From assembly GCA_965220715.1 (NCBI GenBank), contig OZ244843.1, positions 1,984,001 to 2,048,000 on the forward strand: a DNA stretch of 64,000 nt. Reading direction: 5' to 3'. Positions 44,390 through 53,819 of this stretch are shown in pieces (within the stretch, counting starts at the first letter, position 1; each line of letters opens with the position of its first letter). The notes under the pieces were generated by a model. It was not told the DNA's origin. It was given only the letters and a program-made list of their open reading frames with translations, and made no database searches. The position numbers and the translations under genes are program-made. This DNA comes from Bin5 sp965220715. GTDB taxonomy: Bacteria; Chloroflexota; Anaerolineae; Caldilineales; Caldilineaceae.

Positions 44390-46475
44390 GCGTCCTAATC
44401 CCGAAAATCCCCAAATCCCGCAAATCCTGATTCAGACAACGCCCACCGCAACCACCCACAGCCACGTCCCACCCTGCCTATCCACTCCACCAGAGCGCGC
44501 CCTAATCCCGAAAATCCTCAAATCCCGCAAATCCTGATTCAGACAACGCCCACCGCAACCACCCACAGCCACGCCCCATCCCAACAAACCGCTTCTCCAG
44601 AGCGCGCCCTAATCCCGAAAATCCTCGAATCCCGCAAATCCTGATTCAGACAACGCCCACCACAACCACCCACAGCCACGCCCCATCCCGTCAAACCGCT
44701 CCTCCAATGCGCGCCCTAATCCCGAAAATCCCCAAATCCCGCAAATCCTGATTCAGACAACGCGCACCGCAACCACCCACAGCCACACCCCATCCCAACA
44801 CACTGCTCCTCCCGTGCGCGCCCTAATCCCGAAAATCCTCGAATCCTGCAAATCCTGATTCAGACAACGCCCACCGCAACCACCCACAGCCACGCCCCAT
44901 CCCAACAAACCGCTCCTCCCGTGCGCGCCCTAATCCCGAAAATCCCCAAATCCCGCAAATCCTGATTCAGACAACGCCCACCGCAACCACCCACGGCCAC
45001 ACCCCATCCCAACACACTGCTCCTCCCGTGCGCGCCCTAATCCCGAAAATCCTCAAATCCAGCAAATCCTGATTCAGACAACGCCCACCGCAACCACCCA
45101 CGGCCACGCCCCATCCCAACACACTGCTCCTCCATTGCGCGCCCTAATCCCGAAAATCCTCAAATCCCGCAAATCCTGATTCAGACAACGCCCACCGCAA
45201 CCACCCACAGCCACGCCCCATCCCAACAAACCGCTTCTCCAGAGCGCGCCCTAATCCCGAAAATCATCAAATCCCGCAAATCCTGATTCAGACAACGCCC
45301 ACCGCAACCACCCACAGCCACGCCCCATCCCAACAAACCGCTCCTCCCGTGCGCGCCCTAATCCCGAAAATCCTCAAATCCCGCAAATCCTGATTCAGAC
45401 AACGCCCACCGCAACCACCCACAGCCACGCCCCATCCCAACAAACCGCTCCTCCCGTGCGCGCCCTAATCCCGAAAATCCTCAAATCCCGCAAATCCTGA
45501 TTCAGACAACGCCCACCGCAACCACCCACGGCCACGCCCCATCCCGTCAAACCGCTCCTCCAATGCGCGCCCTAATCCCGAAAATCCTCAAATCCCGCAA
45601 ATCCTGATTCAGACAACGCCCACCGCAACCACCCACAGCCACGCCCCATCCCAACAAACCGCTCCTCCCGTGCGCGCCCTAATCCCGAAAATCCTCGAAT
45701 CCTGCAAATCCTGATTCAGACAACGCCCACCGCAACCACCCACAGCCACACCCCATCCCAACACACTGCTCCTCCAATGCGCGCCCTAATCCCGAAAATC
45801 ATCAAATCCCGCAAATCCTGATTCAGACAACGCCCACCGCAACCACCCACAGCCACGCCCCATCCCAACACACTGCTCCTCCCGTGCGCGCCCTAATCCC
45901 GAAAATCCTCAAATCCCGCAAATCCTGATTCAGACAACGCCCACCGCAACCACCCACGGCCACGCCCCATCCCAACACACTGCTCCTCCCGTGCGCGCCC
46001 TAATCCCGAAAATCCTCAAATCCCGCAAATCCCAATTCAGACAACGCCCACCGCGACCACCCACGCCCACGCCCCATTCCAACCATCCACTACCCCCAAT
46101 GCGCGCCCTAATCCCGAAAATCCCCAAATCCCGCAAATCCTGATTCAGACAACGCCCACCGCAACCACCCACAGCCACGCCCCATCCCAACAAACCGCTC
46201 CTCCCGTGCGCGCCCTAATCCCGAAAATCCCCAAATCCCGCAAATCCTGATTCAGACAACGCGCACCGCAACCACCCACAGCCACGCCCCATCCCAACAC
46301 ACTGCTCCTCCCGTGCGCGCCCTAATCCCGCAAATCCTCAAATCCCGCAAATCCTGATTCAGACAACGCCCACCGCAACCACCCACAGCCACACCCCATC
46401 CCAACAAACCGCTTCTCCAGAGCGCGCCCTAATCCCGAAAATCCTCGAATCCCGCAAATCCTGATTCAGACAACC
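44390..46475. repeat. 107-bp tandem satellite, array A (about 19-20 units)
   Basis: CCCTAATCCCG recurs at 44500, 44607 and 44714 and then every 107 bases. Each unit starts with four short AT-rich subrepeats (AATCCCGA, AAATCCTC, AAATCCCGC, AAATCCTG) and ATTCAGACAACGC. A C/A-rich block (CCACCGCAACCACCCACAGC) and a junction ending GTGCGCG, AGAGCGCG or AATGCGCG follow. The end at 46475 abuts the stop codon of the acyl-CoA synthetase. Units differ at only a few positions. There are no unique spacers, so this is not CRISPR. Confidence 0.95.
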
Positions 46476-46476
46476 T

Positions 46477-48021
46477 TCACCCACCCCGCGGCAACAAATG
46501 CTTCTGCACCTTCCCCATCGCATTCCGCGGCAGCTCCTCCACAAAACGGACCCGCCGCGGCAGCTTATACGATGCCAACTGCCCCCGACAGTACCGCTCC
46601 AACTCCGCCTCGTCGATCGCTTCGCTGCACACCAGAAAAGCCACCGGCGCCTCGCCCCACTCCGCATGCGCCTCACCTACCACCGCCGCCTCTTCAATGC
46701 CCGGGAAAGTCGTCAACATCTCCTCCACCTCGCGCGGATAAATGTTCAGCCCGCCCGAAATGATCAACTCGTGCCTTCGCCCCAGCAGCGTCACATAGCC
46801 CGTCTGCGGATCCATGCGCGCCAGGTCGCCCGTCAGAAACCAGCGATTTCCCAACTCATCCTGCACAAAGCTCTCAGACGTCTTCTGCGGCGCCCGCCAA
46901 TATTCATCGAACACATTGCTCCCCCGCAGCAGCAACTCCCCCTCCTCGCCCGCCGGCAGTTCCCGCCCCGCCGCGTCCACAATCCGCGCGAACACACCGG
47001 GCAACGGCGTGCCCACCGTTCCCGCAATGCGCGGCCCCGCATACGGATTGCTGAAATTCATGCCCGTCTCCGTCATCCCATAGCGTTCAAGGATGCGTTG
47101 ACCCGTCAGCCGTTCAAACTCATTATGTATCTCGGCCGGCAAGGGAGCGCTGCCGGAACAGAAAAGCCGTACCGCCGGAAAGTCGGGCGGCTTCTCAGCC
47201 TGCGCCAGCAGATCAGCCAACCGCGTGTACATCGTCGGTACCGCAAAAAACAGCGTAGCCCCGCCGCTCGAAAGCGTATCAACCGTCTCCGCCGCATCGA
47301 ATCCCGTGCGCAAGCGGACCGTGGCCCCCATCGCCAGCGCGCAGTGCAGCCCCACCACCAGCCCATGCGTATGAAACAGCGGCAGCGGCAGCAGCAGCAC
47401 ATCGTCAGGCTGCCACGCCCACGCGCACAGCAGGCCGGTCACCGTGGCCAGCACATGGTTATGGCTCAGCACCGCCCCTTTACTGGCCCCGGTCGTGCCG
47501 CTTGTGTACATGATCATGGCCGCGTCCTCGCCACGCGCCGGCGCAACCGCCGCAACCGCCGCCTCGCCCCTTCCGCCGGCATCAGCGTCATCCAGCCAAC
47601 TGTCCACCCGGTCGACCGACAGCACCTTCAATCCTGGCCCGATTTCAACTCCAACAATTTCATCCAGAACCGGCCTCTGGGCCTCTTCTATGATCAGCAG
47701 CGCCGGTTCTGCATCGTTCAATATATGGCTAAGTTCGCGGCGGCGGTAGCGCAGATTGATCGGCACCATCACCGCGCCCGCCTCCAGCGTCGCCAGGTAG
47801 GCGATGACAAACTCCGGCCGGTTGCACAAATAGAGCGCGACGCGATCCCCCTTCCGCACGCCCATGCGCACAAAGGCCGCCGCCCATTTCTGCGCTTGTC
47901 GCTGCAGCTCCGCGAAAGTCATCCGCTGCGCAGCAAGCGCCCCGCGCGAATCCATGAATTCAACTGCCGTCTTGCCCCGTTGACGTTCGCGGCCAATCGC
48001 AAACAAAGTTAAGAGGTTCAT
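46477..48021 (-). CDS. Acyl-CoA synthetase (AMP-forming), malonyl/medium-chain type
   Basis: A 514-residue ANL-superfamily ligase that makes an acyl-CoA from a free acid and ATP. The P-loop is MYTSGTTGASKGAVLSHNH, the acid-binding region is LPLPLFHTHGLVVGLHCALAMGATV, then YGMTETGMNFSNPYAGPRIAGTVG, LTGDLARMDPQTGYVTLLGR and the C-terminal RNAMGKVQKHLLPR with the catalytic Lys. The PLFHTHG block resembles malonyl-CoA synthetases (MatB), but substrate is not proven. The gene sits between two arrays of the 107-bp satellite, and its stop codon (46479-46477) directly adjoins array A. Confidence 0.87.
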   Translation of the reverse strand: MNLLTLFAIGRERQRGKTAVEFMDSRGALAAQRMTFAELQRQAQKWAAAFVRMGVRKGDRVALYLCNRPEFVIAYLATLEAGAVMVPINLRYRRRELSHILNDAEPALLIIEEAQRPVLDEIVGVEIGPGLKVLSVDRVDSWLDDADAGGRGEAAVAAVAPARGEDAAMIMYTSGTTGASKGAVLSHNHVLATVTGLLCAWAWQPDDVLLLPLPLFHTHGLVVGLHCALAMGATVRLRTGFDAAETVDTLSSGGATLFFAVPTMYTRLADLLAQAEKPPDFPAVRLFCSGSAPLPAEIHNEFERLTGQRILERYGMTETGMNFSNPYAGPRIAGTVGTPLPGVFARIVDAAGRELPAGEEGELLLRGSNVFDEYWRAPQKTSESFVQDELGNRWFLTGDLARMDPQTGYVTLLGRRHELIISGGLNIYPREVEEMLTTFPGIEEAAVVGEAHAEWGEAPVAFLVCSEAIDEAELERYCRGQLASYKLPRRVRFVEELPRNAMGKVQKHLLPRGG

Positions 48022-48187
48022 TGCGCCCTGCCTCTGTTAAATGCGGTCTGTTTTTCCCCGCCATTATAGATTCTTGCCGATGATACGCAACCTTGCAAGC
48101 GAAAACAGATTCCTCCCAATTTATCGAGCCATTGCAGTCTGGCCTTTCCCCGACGTAAAAAAAGATTCGCTAAACAGGCATCGGTCG

Positions 48188-48890
48188 GCCGCAAAAATCC
48201 TGAAAATCCTCAAATCCCGCAAATCCTGATTCAGACAACGCCCACCGCAACCACCCACAGCCACGCCCCATCCCAACACACTGCTCCTCCCGTGCGCGCC
48301 CTAATCCCGAAAATCCTCAAATCCCGCAAATCCTGATTCAGACAACGCGCACCGCAACCACCCACAGCCACACCCCATCCCAACACACTGCTCCTCCCGT
48401 GCGCGCCCTAATCCCGAAAATCCTCGAATCCTGCAAATCCTGATTCAGACAACGCCCACCGCAACCACCCACAGCCACGCCCCATCCCAACAAACCGCTC
48501 CTCCCGTGCGCGCCCTAATCCCGAAAATCATCAAATCCCGCAAATCCTGATTCAGACAACGCCCACCGCAACCACCCACAGCCACGCCCCATCCCAACAA
48601 ACCGCTTCTCCAGAGCGCGCCCTAATCCCGAAAATCCTCAAATCCCGCAAATCCTGATTCAGACAACGCCCACCGCAACCACCCACAGCCACGCCCCATC
48701 CCGTCAAACTGCTCCTCCCGTGCGCGCCCTAATCCCGAAAATCCTCAAATCCCGCAAATCCTGATTCAGACAACGCCCACCGCAACCACCCACGGCCACG
48801 CCCCATCCCAACAAACCGCTTCTCCATTGCGCGCCCTAATCCTGAAAATCCCCAAAAAATCCTGCAAATCCTGCTTCAGACAACGTCAAC
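48188..48890. repeat. 107-bp tandem satellite, array B (about 6-7 units)
   Basis: Same unit and orientation as array A. It begins in the middle of a unit (AAAATCCTGAAAATCCTCAA) and ends with a diverged copy (CCCCAAAAAATCCTGCAAAT) next to the tdk terminator. With array A it brackets the acyl-CoA synthetase gene and 166 bases of upstream sequence that contain no recognised gene. Confidence 0.93.
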
Positions 48891-48925
48891 AAAAACAGCC
48901 GTCGCCCAAGCTGGGGCCACGGCTG
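48891..48925 (-). terminator. Intrinsic terminator of the rplU-rpmA-rpmE-tdk unit
   Basis: Read leftward: CAGCCGT and GCCC (48925-48914 region) pair with GGGC and ACGGCTG, with one G-G mismatch and a 6-nt loop, followed by TTTTTG at 48895-48890. It is 50 bases after the tdk stop and directly abuts array B. Confidence 0.8.
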
Positions 48926-48974
48926 CAGGCTCGTAGGGCGGGCCCGTCTGGCCTGCCCTCGACGACTATAGCTT

Positions 48975-49625
48975 TTAGATTGTTACTTCTTTAGGGTTCT
49001 GGCGGGGCAAGCGGGCTGACGCCGACACGGGCGCGCCGACTTTCGGCCTGCCCGGCACCTCGTGGCAACTGCGGCAACGGGCCTCGTAACTTTCGCTGCC
49101 GCCCACGAGGATGACCGGTTCGTCGTAGCGCGCCGGCTCACCGTCGATCAGCCGTTGCGTGCGCGTGGCCGACGCGCCGCAGCGTACGCAGATGGCGTGC
49201 AGCTTGTCCACCCGTTCAGAAAGCGCCATCAGCAGCGGGATCGGGCCGAACGGTTCGCCGCGAAAATCCTGATCCAAGCCGGCTGCAATCACCTGCATCC
49301 CACGGTCGGCCAGCTCCTGGCAGACTCCGGCGATGGCACTATCGAAGAACTGCACCTCGTCGATCGCGACTACCTCCGTCTCCGGTTGTACCCGATCAAG
49401 CAGAGAGACGGCCTTCTCCAGGATGACGGCATCGCCGCGCGACATGCCATTGTGCGATGCCACCTGTTCACGCCCGTAGCGATTGTCGATCTGGGGTTTG
49501 AAAAGCTGAATGCGGCGGCGGGCGATCTCTGACCGGCGTACTCGGCGCAACAACTCTTCCGTCTTGCCGCTGAACATCGAACCGCAAATCAGTTCGATCC
49601 ATCCGCCGCCGGATTGAAAGTGCAT
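48975..49625 (-). CDS. tdk: Thymidine kinase
   Basis: Phosphorylates thymidine in the salvage pathway. The 216-residue type II enzyme has the P-loop CGSMFSGKTEELLRR, the Walker B-like VVAIDEVQFFD, the lasso-forming GLDQDFRGEPFGPIPLL and the zinc-binding Cys pairs CVRCG and CRSCH. A C-terminal tail of about 25 residues (GAPVSASARLPRQNPKEVTI) extends past the zinc domain. It is the last gene of a ribosomal-protein unit, 24 bases after rpmE. This rpmE-tdk arrangement is common in Gram-positive and Chloroflexota genomes. Confidence 0.95.
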   Translation of the reverse strand: MHFQSGGGWIELICGSMFSGKTEELLRRVRRSEIARRRIQLFKPQIDNRYGREQVASHNGMSRGDAVILEKAVSLLDRVQPETEVVAIDEVQFFDSAIAGVCQELADRGMQVIAAGLDQDFRGEPFGPIPLLMALSERVDKLHAICVRCGASATRTQRLIDGEPARYDEPVILVGGSESYEARCRSCHEVPGRPKVGAPVSASARLPRQNPKEVTI

Positions 49626-49649
49626 TCCGTCGTTCGCTCGCGCTTCCGG

Positions 49650-50051
49650 CTACGCTTCGGCTTCGGCTTCCGCTTCCGCTTCGGCTTCCGCTTCGGTTGC
49701 CTCTTCGGCTTCCTCTTCCAGATCGTACCTCGACATCACCTCGGCCATGGCCTCTTCCGGGTCGTCACCGCGGGCCCGCGCCCGCCGCGCCGCCACCTCG
49801 GCCTCCTCGCGCGCCTGCGATTCGATCTGTTGGCGGGCCGCCGCGCTCTGCCGCGACTCCAGCCGCTTTACAAACCGCTCCACCCGGCCGACCGAATCGA
49901 TAATACGCTGTTCACCGGTATAAAAGGGATGGCACGCGCTACAAATATTGACGTTTATCTCCGCCTTGGTGCTGCCGGTCATCCAACTATTCCCGCAAGA
50001 GCAGTTGACCTTGGCCACGGAGTTATATTCAGGATGAATCTCTGGCTTCAT
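49650..50051 (-). CDS. rpmE: Ribosomal protein bL31 with long acidic C-terminal tail
   Basis: A zinc-ribbon bL31 (NCSCGNSW, CSACHPFYTG; all four Cys present, so the zinc-binding form) occupying residues 1-65. The protein continues to 133 residues, almost twice the usual length of about 70. The extra part is an Arg/Glu-rich helix (about 66-110) and then a near-perfect EA dipeptide run (119-133). The DNA here is a hexanucleotide-like repeat (GCTTCCGCTTCGGCTTC, 49653-49705). Acidic repeats are unexpected next to rRNA. They may project from the ribosome or be cleaved. The start lies 5 bases after rpmA. Confidence 0.92.
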   Translation of the reverse strand: MKPEIHPEYNSVAKVNCSCGNSWMTGSTKAEINVNICSACHPFYTGEQRIIDSVGRVERFVKRLESRQSAAARQQIESQAREEAEVAARRARARGDDPEEAMAEVMSRYDLEEEAEEATEAEAEAEAEAEAEA

Positions 50052-50055
50052 GTCT

Positions 50056-50337
50056 CTATACCTTCCCCAACGCCAGCTTCTCTTCTGTCGTGTAGACGCT
50101 GACCTTTCTGCGATTCTTCTTGGCCCATTCGAAGGTCACATATCCGTCCTGCATAGCATAGATCGTGTCGTCCTTGCCCTGGCCTACATTCGTGCCGGGG
50201 AAAATCGGCGTGCCCCGCTGGCGAATTATTATGTTGCCACACCGGACAAACTCGCCGCCATATTTCTTGACGCCAAGTCGCTGGCCGTTCGAATCCCGGT
50301 TGTTGCGGCTGGAACCGCCACCCTTTTTGTGCGCCAT
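50056..50337 (-). CDS. rpmA: Ribosomal protein bL27
   Basis: A 93-residue large-subunit protein whose N-terminus reaches the peptidyl-transferase centre. MAHKKGGGSSRNNRDSNGQRLGVKKYGGEFV and IIIRQRGTPIFPGTNVGQGKDDTIYA are diagnostic. There is no N-terminal cleavage extension of the kind found in Firmicutes. It lies 5 bases downstream of rplU and 4 bases upstream of rpmE in the same unit. Confidence 0.97.
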   Translation of the reverse strand: MAHKKGGGSSRNNRDSNGQRLGVKKYGGEFVRCGNIIIRQRGTPIFPGTNVGQGKDDTIYAMQDGYVTFEWAKKNRRKVSVYTTEEKLALGKV

Positions 50338-50342
50338 ATTCG

Positions 50343-51185
50343 TTACTCCTCTTCCTTCTTGTCTTCGCCGGCGTCGTCAGCTTCAGCGTCGTCGCCAGTT
50401 TTTTCGCCTCTCCCCATCAACCCTTTGAGGTTTTTCGCAACAGCATCCACAGCGTCGCTTGCCGCGTCACCAACGGCCTCTACCGCGTCGCTTGCCGCGT
50501 CGCTAACAGCCTCCACCGCGTCGCCTGCTACGTCACTAACTGCCTCCACAGCATCGCCTGCCATATCACCAACAGCCTCCGCCGCGTCGCCTGCCTTGTC
50601 ACTAACTGCTTCCAGGGCATCGCTTGCAGTGTCGCTGACAGCCTCCACCGCGTCACCTGCTTTGGCAACGGTTTCCTTGACCACATCAATGGCACTGTCA
50701 CCAGTGTCGGCCTCTTCTTCCGTTCCCGTCTCGTCTACCTCTACGACAGAGTCAGTTTCCACCACCCCTGCAACGGCAGCTTCCGCCTCGACTTCCTCGC
50801 CTACCGGTTCCGCTACCTCAGCAACCGGCTCAGGCGCCGTCTCCTTCCGCTCCTCTTTCACATATTCGTAACCCTCACCGCTGATCTTGAGGATCTGCAA
50901 GCGGGTCAGATACTGACGGTGCCCGCGGCGGACGCGTATACGCTTCTTCGGGCGATAGCGGAAGACCAGAATCTTCTCGCCGCGGTGCTGGCCCGTAATC
51001 CTGGCCGTGACCGACGCGCCTTCCACATTCGGCTGGCCGATCTGGATCCCTTCATCGCGGGCAACCAATAACACATCATCCAGAACAATACTTTCCCCGA
51101 CATTGCCGGCCAGCTTTTCAACTTCAAGATTATCGCCGAGGCCAACTCTGTACTGTTTGCCACCGGTCCGAACGACTGCGTACAT
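50343..51185 (-). CDS. rplU: Ribosomal protein bL21 fused to an 11-residue-repeat acidic extension
   Basis: Residues 1-103 are a normal bL21 (MYAVVRTGGKQYRVGLGD, GEKILVFRYRPKKRIRVRRGHRQYLTRLQI). A further 177 residues follow, making 280 in total against about 103 normally. The extension is first Glu/Val-rich (104-175). It then contains seven 11-residue repeats (176-252) of the form AGDAVEAVSDA, and ends in a Lys/Asp/Glu tail. The 11-residue periodicity with Ala at fixed positions predicts an extended amphipathic helix like that of LEA proteins or apolipoproteins. First gene of the ribosomal-protein unit. Confidence 0.95.
   Translation of the reverse strand: MYAVVRTGGKQYRVGLGDNLEVEKLAGNVGESIVLDDVLLVARDEGIQIGQPNVEGASVTARITGQHRGEKILVFRYRPKKRIRVRRGHRQYLTRLQILKISGEGYEYVKEERKETAPEPVAEVAEPVGEEVEAEAAVAGVVETDSVVEVDETGTEEEADTGDSAIDVVKETVAKAGDAVEAVSDTASDALEAVSDKAGDAAEAVGDMAGDAVEAVSDVAGDAVEAVSDAASDAVEAVGDAASDAVDAVAKNLKGLMGRGEKTGDDAEADDAGEDKKEEE
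50430..50660 (-). repeat. Seven 33-bp coding repeats in rplU
   Basis: The DNA behind residues 176-252 of bL21 consists of seven 33-base units (core CCTCCACCGCGTC on the plus strand). They are diverged at third positions but conserved as protein, which suggests selection on the peptide. Confidence 0.85.
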
Positions 51186-51630
51186 CTTCTCTCTCCTTTA
51201 ACCGCGTCCGGAGACCATCTACTCGGTATCCCCGGCACTTCGGATAGCGGCTTGCGGCCGAACTCCTACGCACGCCCCGTGAAGGGAGCGCGCCTGGCGC
51301 CGCAATGCGGACGAATATGGGCTGGCATTTCTCTAAACAATGCTACCCGTAAAACTAGGGCAGCAAAGCCATCGGCGGGCCACCCACACAAACAAAAAGT
51401 ATATTCCAAGAGGGAAGATCGGGCAAATCTGAACCGGGATTTGTGCGCACAAACTGTTTGAAGCCGAAATTCATCCTCTGAAACTGCCTGAATGCGTAAA
51501 ATAATCAGAAAAATAAAATACTCAGCCTTAGTCAATTGGCGACCCAGCATTTCAACCTCACCCTGAGATCGCAGCCGTCTCTCCCACAACCGCCTTCCCC
51601 GACCCTGAACGCGGCGAGCCCAGGCGTTTC
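51186..51630. other. Region upstream of rplU, no gene seen
   Basis: It should hold the promoter and leader of the ribosomal-protein unit. A possible hairpin (GGAGCGCGCCTGGCGCCGC near 51286) is present. No open frame here looks coding. Low-GC sequence around 51340-51540 contrasts with both sides. Confidence 0.4.
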
Positions 51631-51639
51631 TCACTCCTC

Positions 51640-51845
51640 ACTCCTCGTTTATGGTCGCCTGCGGGCGCAGACGCCCTCCGGCGGCTCCGGCCCGCTAAGG
51701 CGTGCCTGCGCACCCTTCGCCGCTAAGGCGGCTCAGGGCTGGCGGTCGCCGCTCCGCAGGCGCCGCCAGGGGCTGTCGCCCATCTGGGCGGTCGGGCCTT
51801 CGGCCCTCCCTTGTGCGGGGGGATTCCCCCCGCAACGCCCCCCTC
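51640..51845. other. GC-rich, highly structured intergenic block
   Basis: It contains several tight inverted repeats in a row: GCCGCTAAGGCGGC near 51719, GGCGGTCGCCGCTCCGCAGG with GCGCCGCC, GGGCCTTCGGCCC near 51794 and GCGGGGGGATTCCCCCCGC near 51817. It lies directly before the 92-bp array. No coding capacity was seen. A structured RNA, a REP-like cluster or an inserted repeat element are possible. Confidence 0.45.
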
Positions 51846-51914
51846 AAAACCCTCCCTCGCACCGCGCGCTGTAGCCATTATCCCATCATCGCCGCAAGGC
51901 GACTGCTGCCAACA

Positions 51915-53800
51915 ACAAAGGTTTTCTTCGCGGCCCTTCGTGGACAGACCAATTCATGATCCCCCGCAGGTTTTCTTCGTGGTCCTTCGCGGCCCTTCGC
52001 GGCCCTTCGTGGATCAAAAAGGTGTTCCCGCCCGCCCTTCATCGGCAGACCAAATCATGATCCCGCAAAGGTTTTCTTCGTGACCCTTCGCGGCCCTTCG
52101 CGGCCCTTCGTGGATCAAAAAAGGTGTTCTCCCCTACCCTTCGTGGACAGACCAATTCATGATCCCCCGCAGGTTTTCTTCGTGGTCCTTCGCGGCCCTT
52201 CGTGGATCAAAAAAGGTGTTCTCCCCTACCCTTCGTGGACAGACCAATTCATGATCCCGCAAAGGTTTTCTTCGTGACCCTTCGCGGCCCTTCGTGGATC
52301 AAAAAAGGTGTTCTCCCCTACCCTTCGTGGACAGACCAATTCATGATCCCCCGCAGGTTTTCTTCGTGGTCCTTCGCGGCCCTTCGTGGATCAAAAAAGG
52401 TGTTCTCCCCTACCCTTCGTGGACAGACCAATTCATGATCCCCCGCAGGTTTTCTTCGTGGTCCTTCGCGGCCCTTCGCGGATCAAAAAAGGTGTTCTCC
52501 CCTACCCTTCGTGGACAGACCAATTCATGATCCCCCGCAGGTTTTCTTCGTGGTCCTTCGCGGCCCTTCGTGGATCAAAAAAGGTGTTCTCCCCTACCCT
52601 TCGTGGACAGACCAATTCATGATCCCCCGCAGGTTTTCTTCGTGGTCCTTCGCGGCCCTTCGTGGATCAAAAAGGTGTTCCCCCCCGCCCTTCATCGGCA
52701 GACCAAATCATGATCCCGCAAAGGTTTTCTTCGTGACCCTTCGCGGCCCTTCGTGGATCAAAAAAGGTGTTCTCCCCTACCCTTCGTGGACAGACCAATT
52801 CATGATCCCCCGCAGGTTTTCTTCGTGGTCCTTCGCGGCCCTTCGTGGATCAAAAAGGTGTTCCCCCCCGCCCTTCATCGGCAGACCAAATCATGACCCC
52901 GCAAAGGTTTTCTTCGTGACCCTTCGCGGCCCTTCGTGGATCAAAAAAGGTGTTCTCCCCTACCCTTCGTGGACAGACCAAATCATGATCCCGCAAAGGT
53001 TTTCTTCGCGGCCCTTCGCGGCCCTTCGTGGATCAAAAAGGTGTTCCCCCCCCGCCCTTCATCGGCAGACCAAATCATGATCCCGCAAAGGTTTTCTTCG
53101 TGACCCTTCGCGGCCCTTCGCGGCCCTTCGTGGATCAAAGAAGGTGTTCTCCCCTACCCTTCGTGGACAGACCAATTCATGATCCCCCGCAGGTTTTCTT
53201 CGTGGTCCTTCGTGGCCCTTCGTGGATCAAAAAGGTGTTCCCCCCCGCCCTTCATCGGCAGACCAAATCATGATCCCGCAAAGGTTTTCTTCGTGACCCT
53301 TCGCGGCCCTTCGTGGATCAAAAAAGGTGTTCTCCCCTACCCTTCGTGGACAGACCAATTCATGATCCCCCGCAGGTTTTCTTCGTGGTCCTTCGCGGCC
53401 CTTCGCGGATCAAAAAAGGTGTTCCCCCCTACCCTTCGTGGACAGACCAATTCATGATCCCCCGCAGGTTTTTTTCGCGGCCCTTCGCGGATCAAAAAAG
53501 GTGTTCTCCCCTACCCTTCGTGGACAGACCAATTCATGATCCCCCGCAGGTTTTCTTCGTGGTCCTTCGCGGCCCTTCGTGGATCAAAAAAGGTGTTCTC
53601 CCCTACCCTTCGTGGACAGACCAATTCATGATCCCCCGCAGGTTTTCTTCGTGGTCCTTCGCGGCCCTTCGTGGATCAAAAAAGGTGTTCTCCCCTACCC
53701 TTCGTGGACAGACCAAATCATGACCCCGCAAAGGTCTTCTCCGCGGCCCTTCGTGGCCCTTCGTGGATAAAAAGGTGTTCTCCCCTTCCCTTCGTAAACA
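51915..53800. repeat. Tandem array of about 20 units, 92-bp period
   Basis: Each unit joins GACAGACCAATTCATGATCC, CCCGCAGGTTTTCTTCGTGG, TCCTTCGCGGCCCTTCGTGG and ATCAAAAAAGGTGTTCTCCC. Register is regular at 92 bases in stretches such as 52202, 52294 and 52386. Elsewhere it varies by insertion of an extra CCCTTCGCGG decamer. A second unit type carries TTCATCGGCAGACCAAATCA. The TTCTTCGTGG...CCTTCGTGGAT half is shared with the 44-bp array at 32.3 kb. Open frames across it arise from the repeat and are not genes. Confidence 0.93.
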
Positions 53801-53819
53801 GACAGAAATTCTGTCAAGC

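Noticed and set aside
44390..48890. Possible CRISPR array
   Set aside because: Units are near identical over the full 107 bases with no unique spacers, and no cas genes are present.
51252..51461. 69-codon open frame upstream of rplU
   Set aside because: It lies opposite the rplU leader, has no ribosome site and no protein-like pattern.
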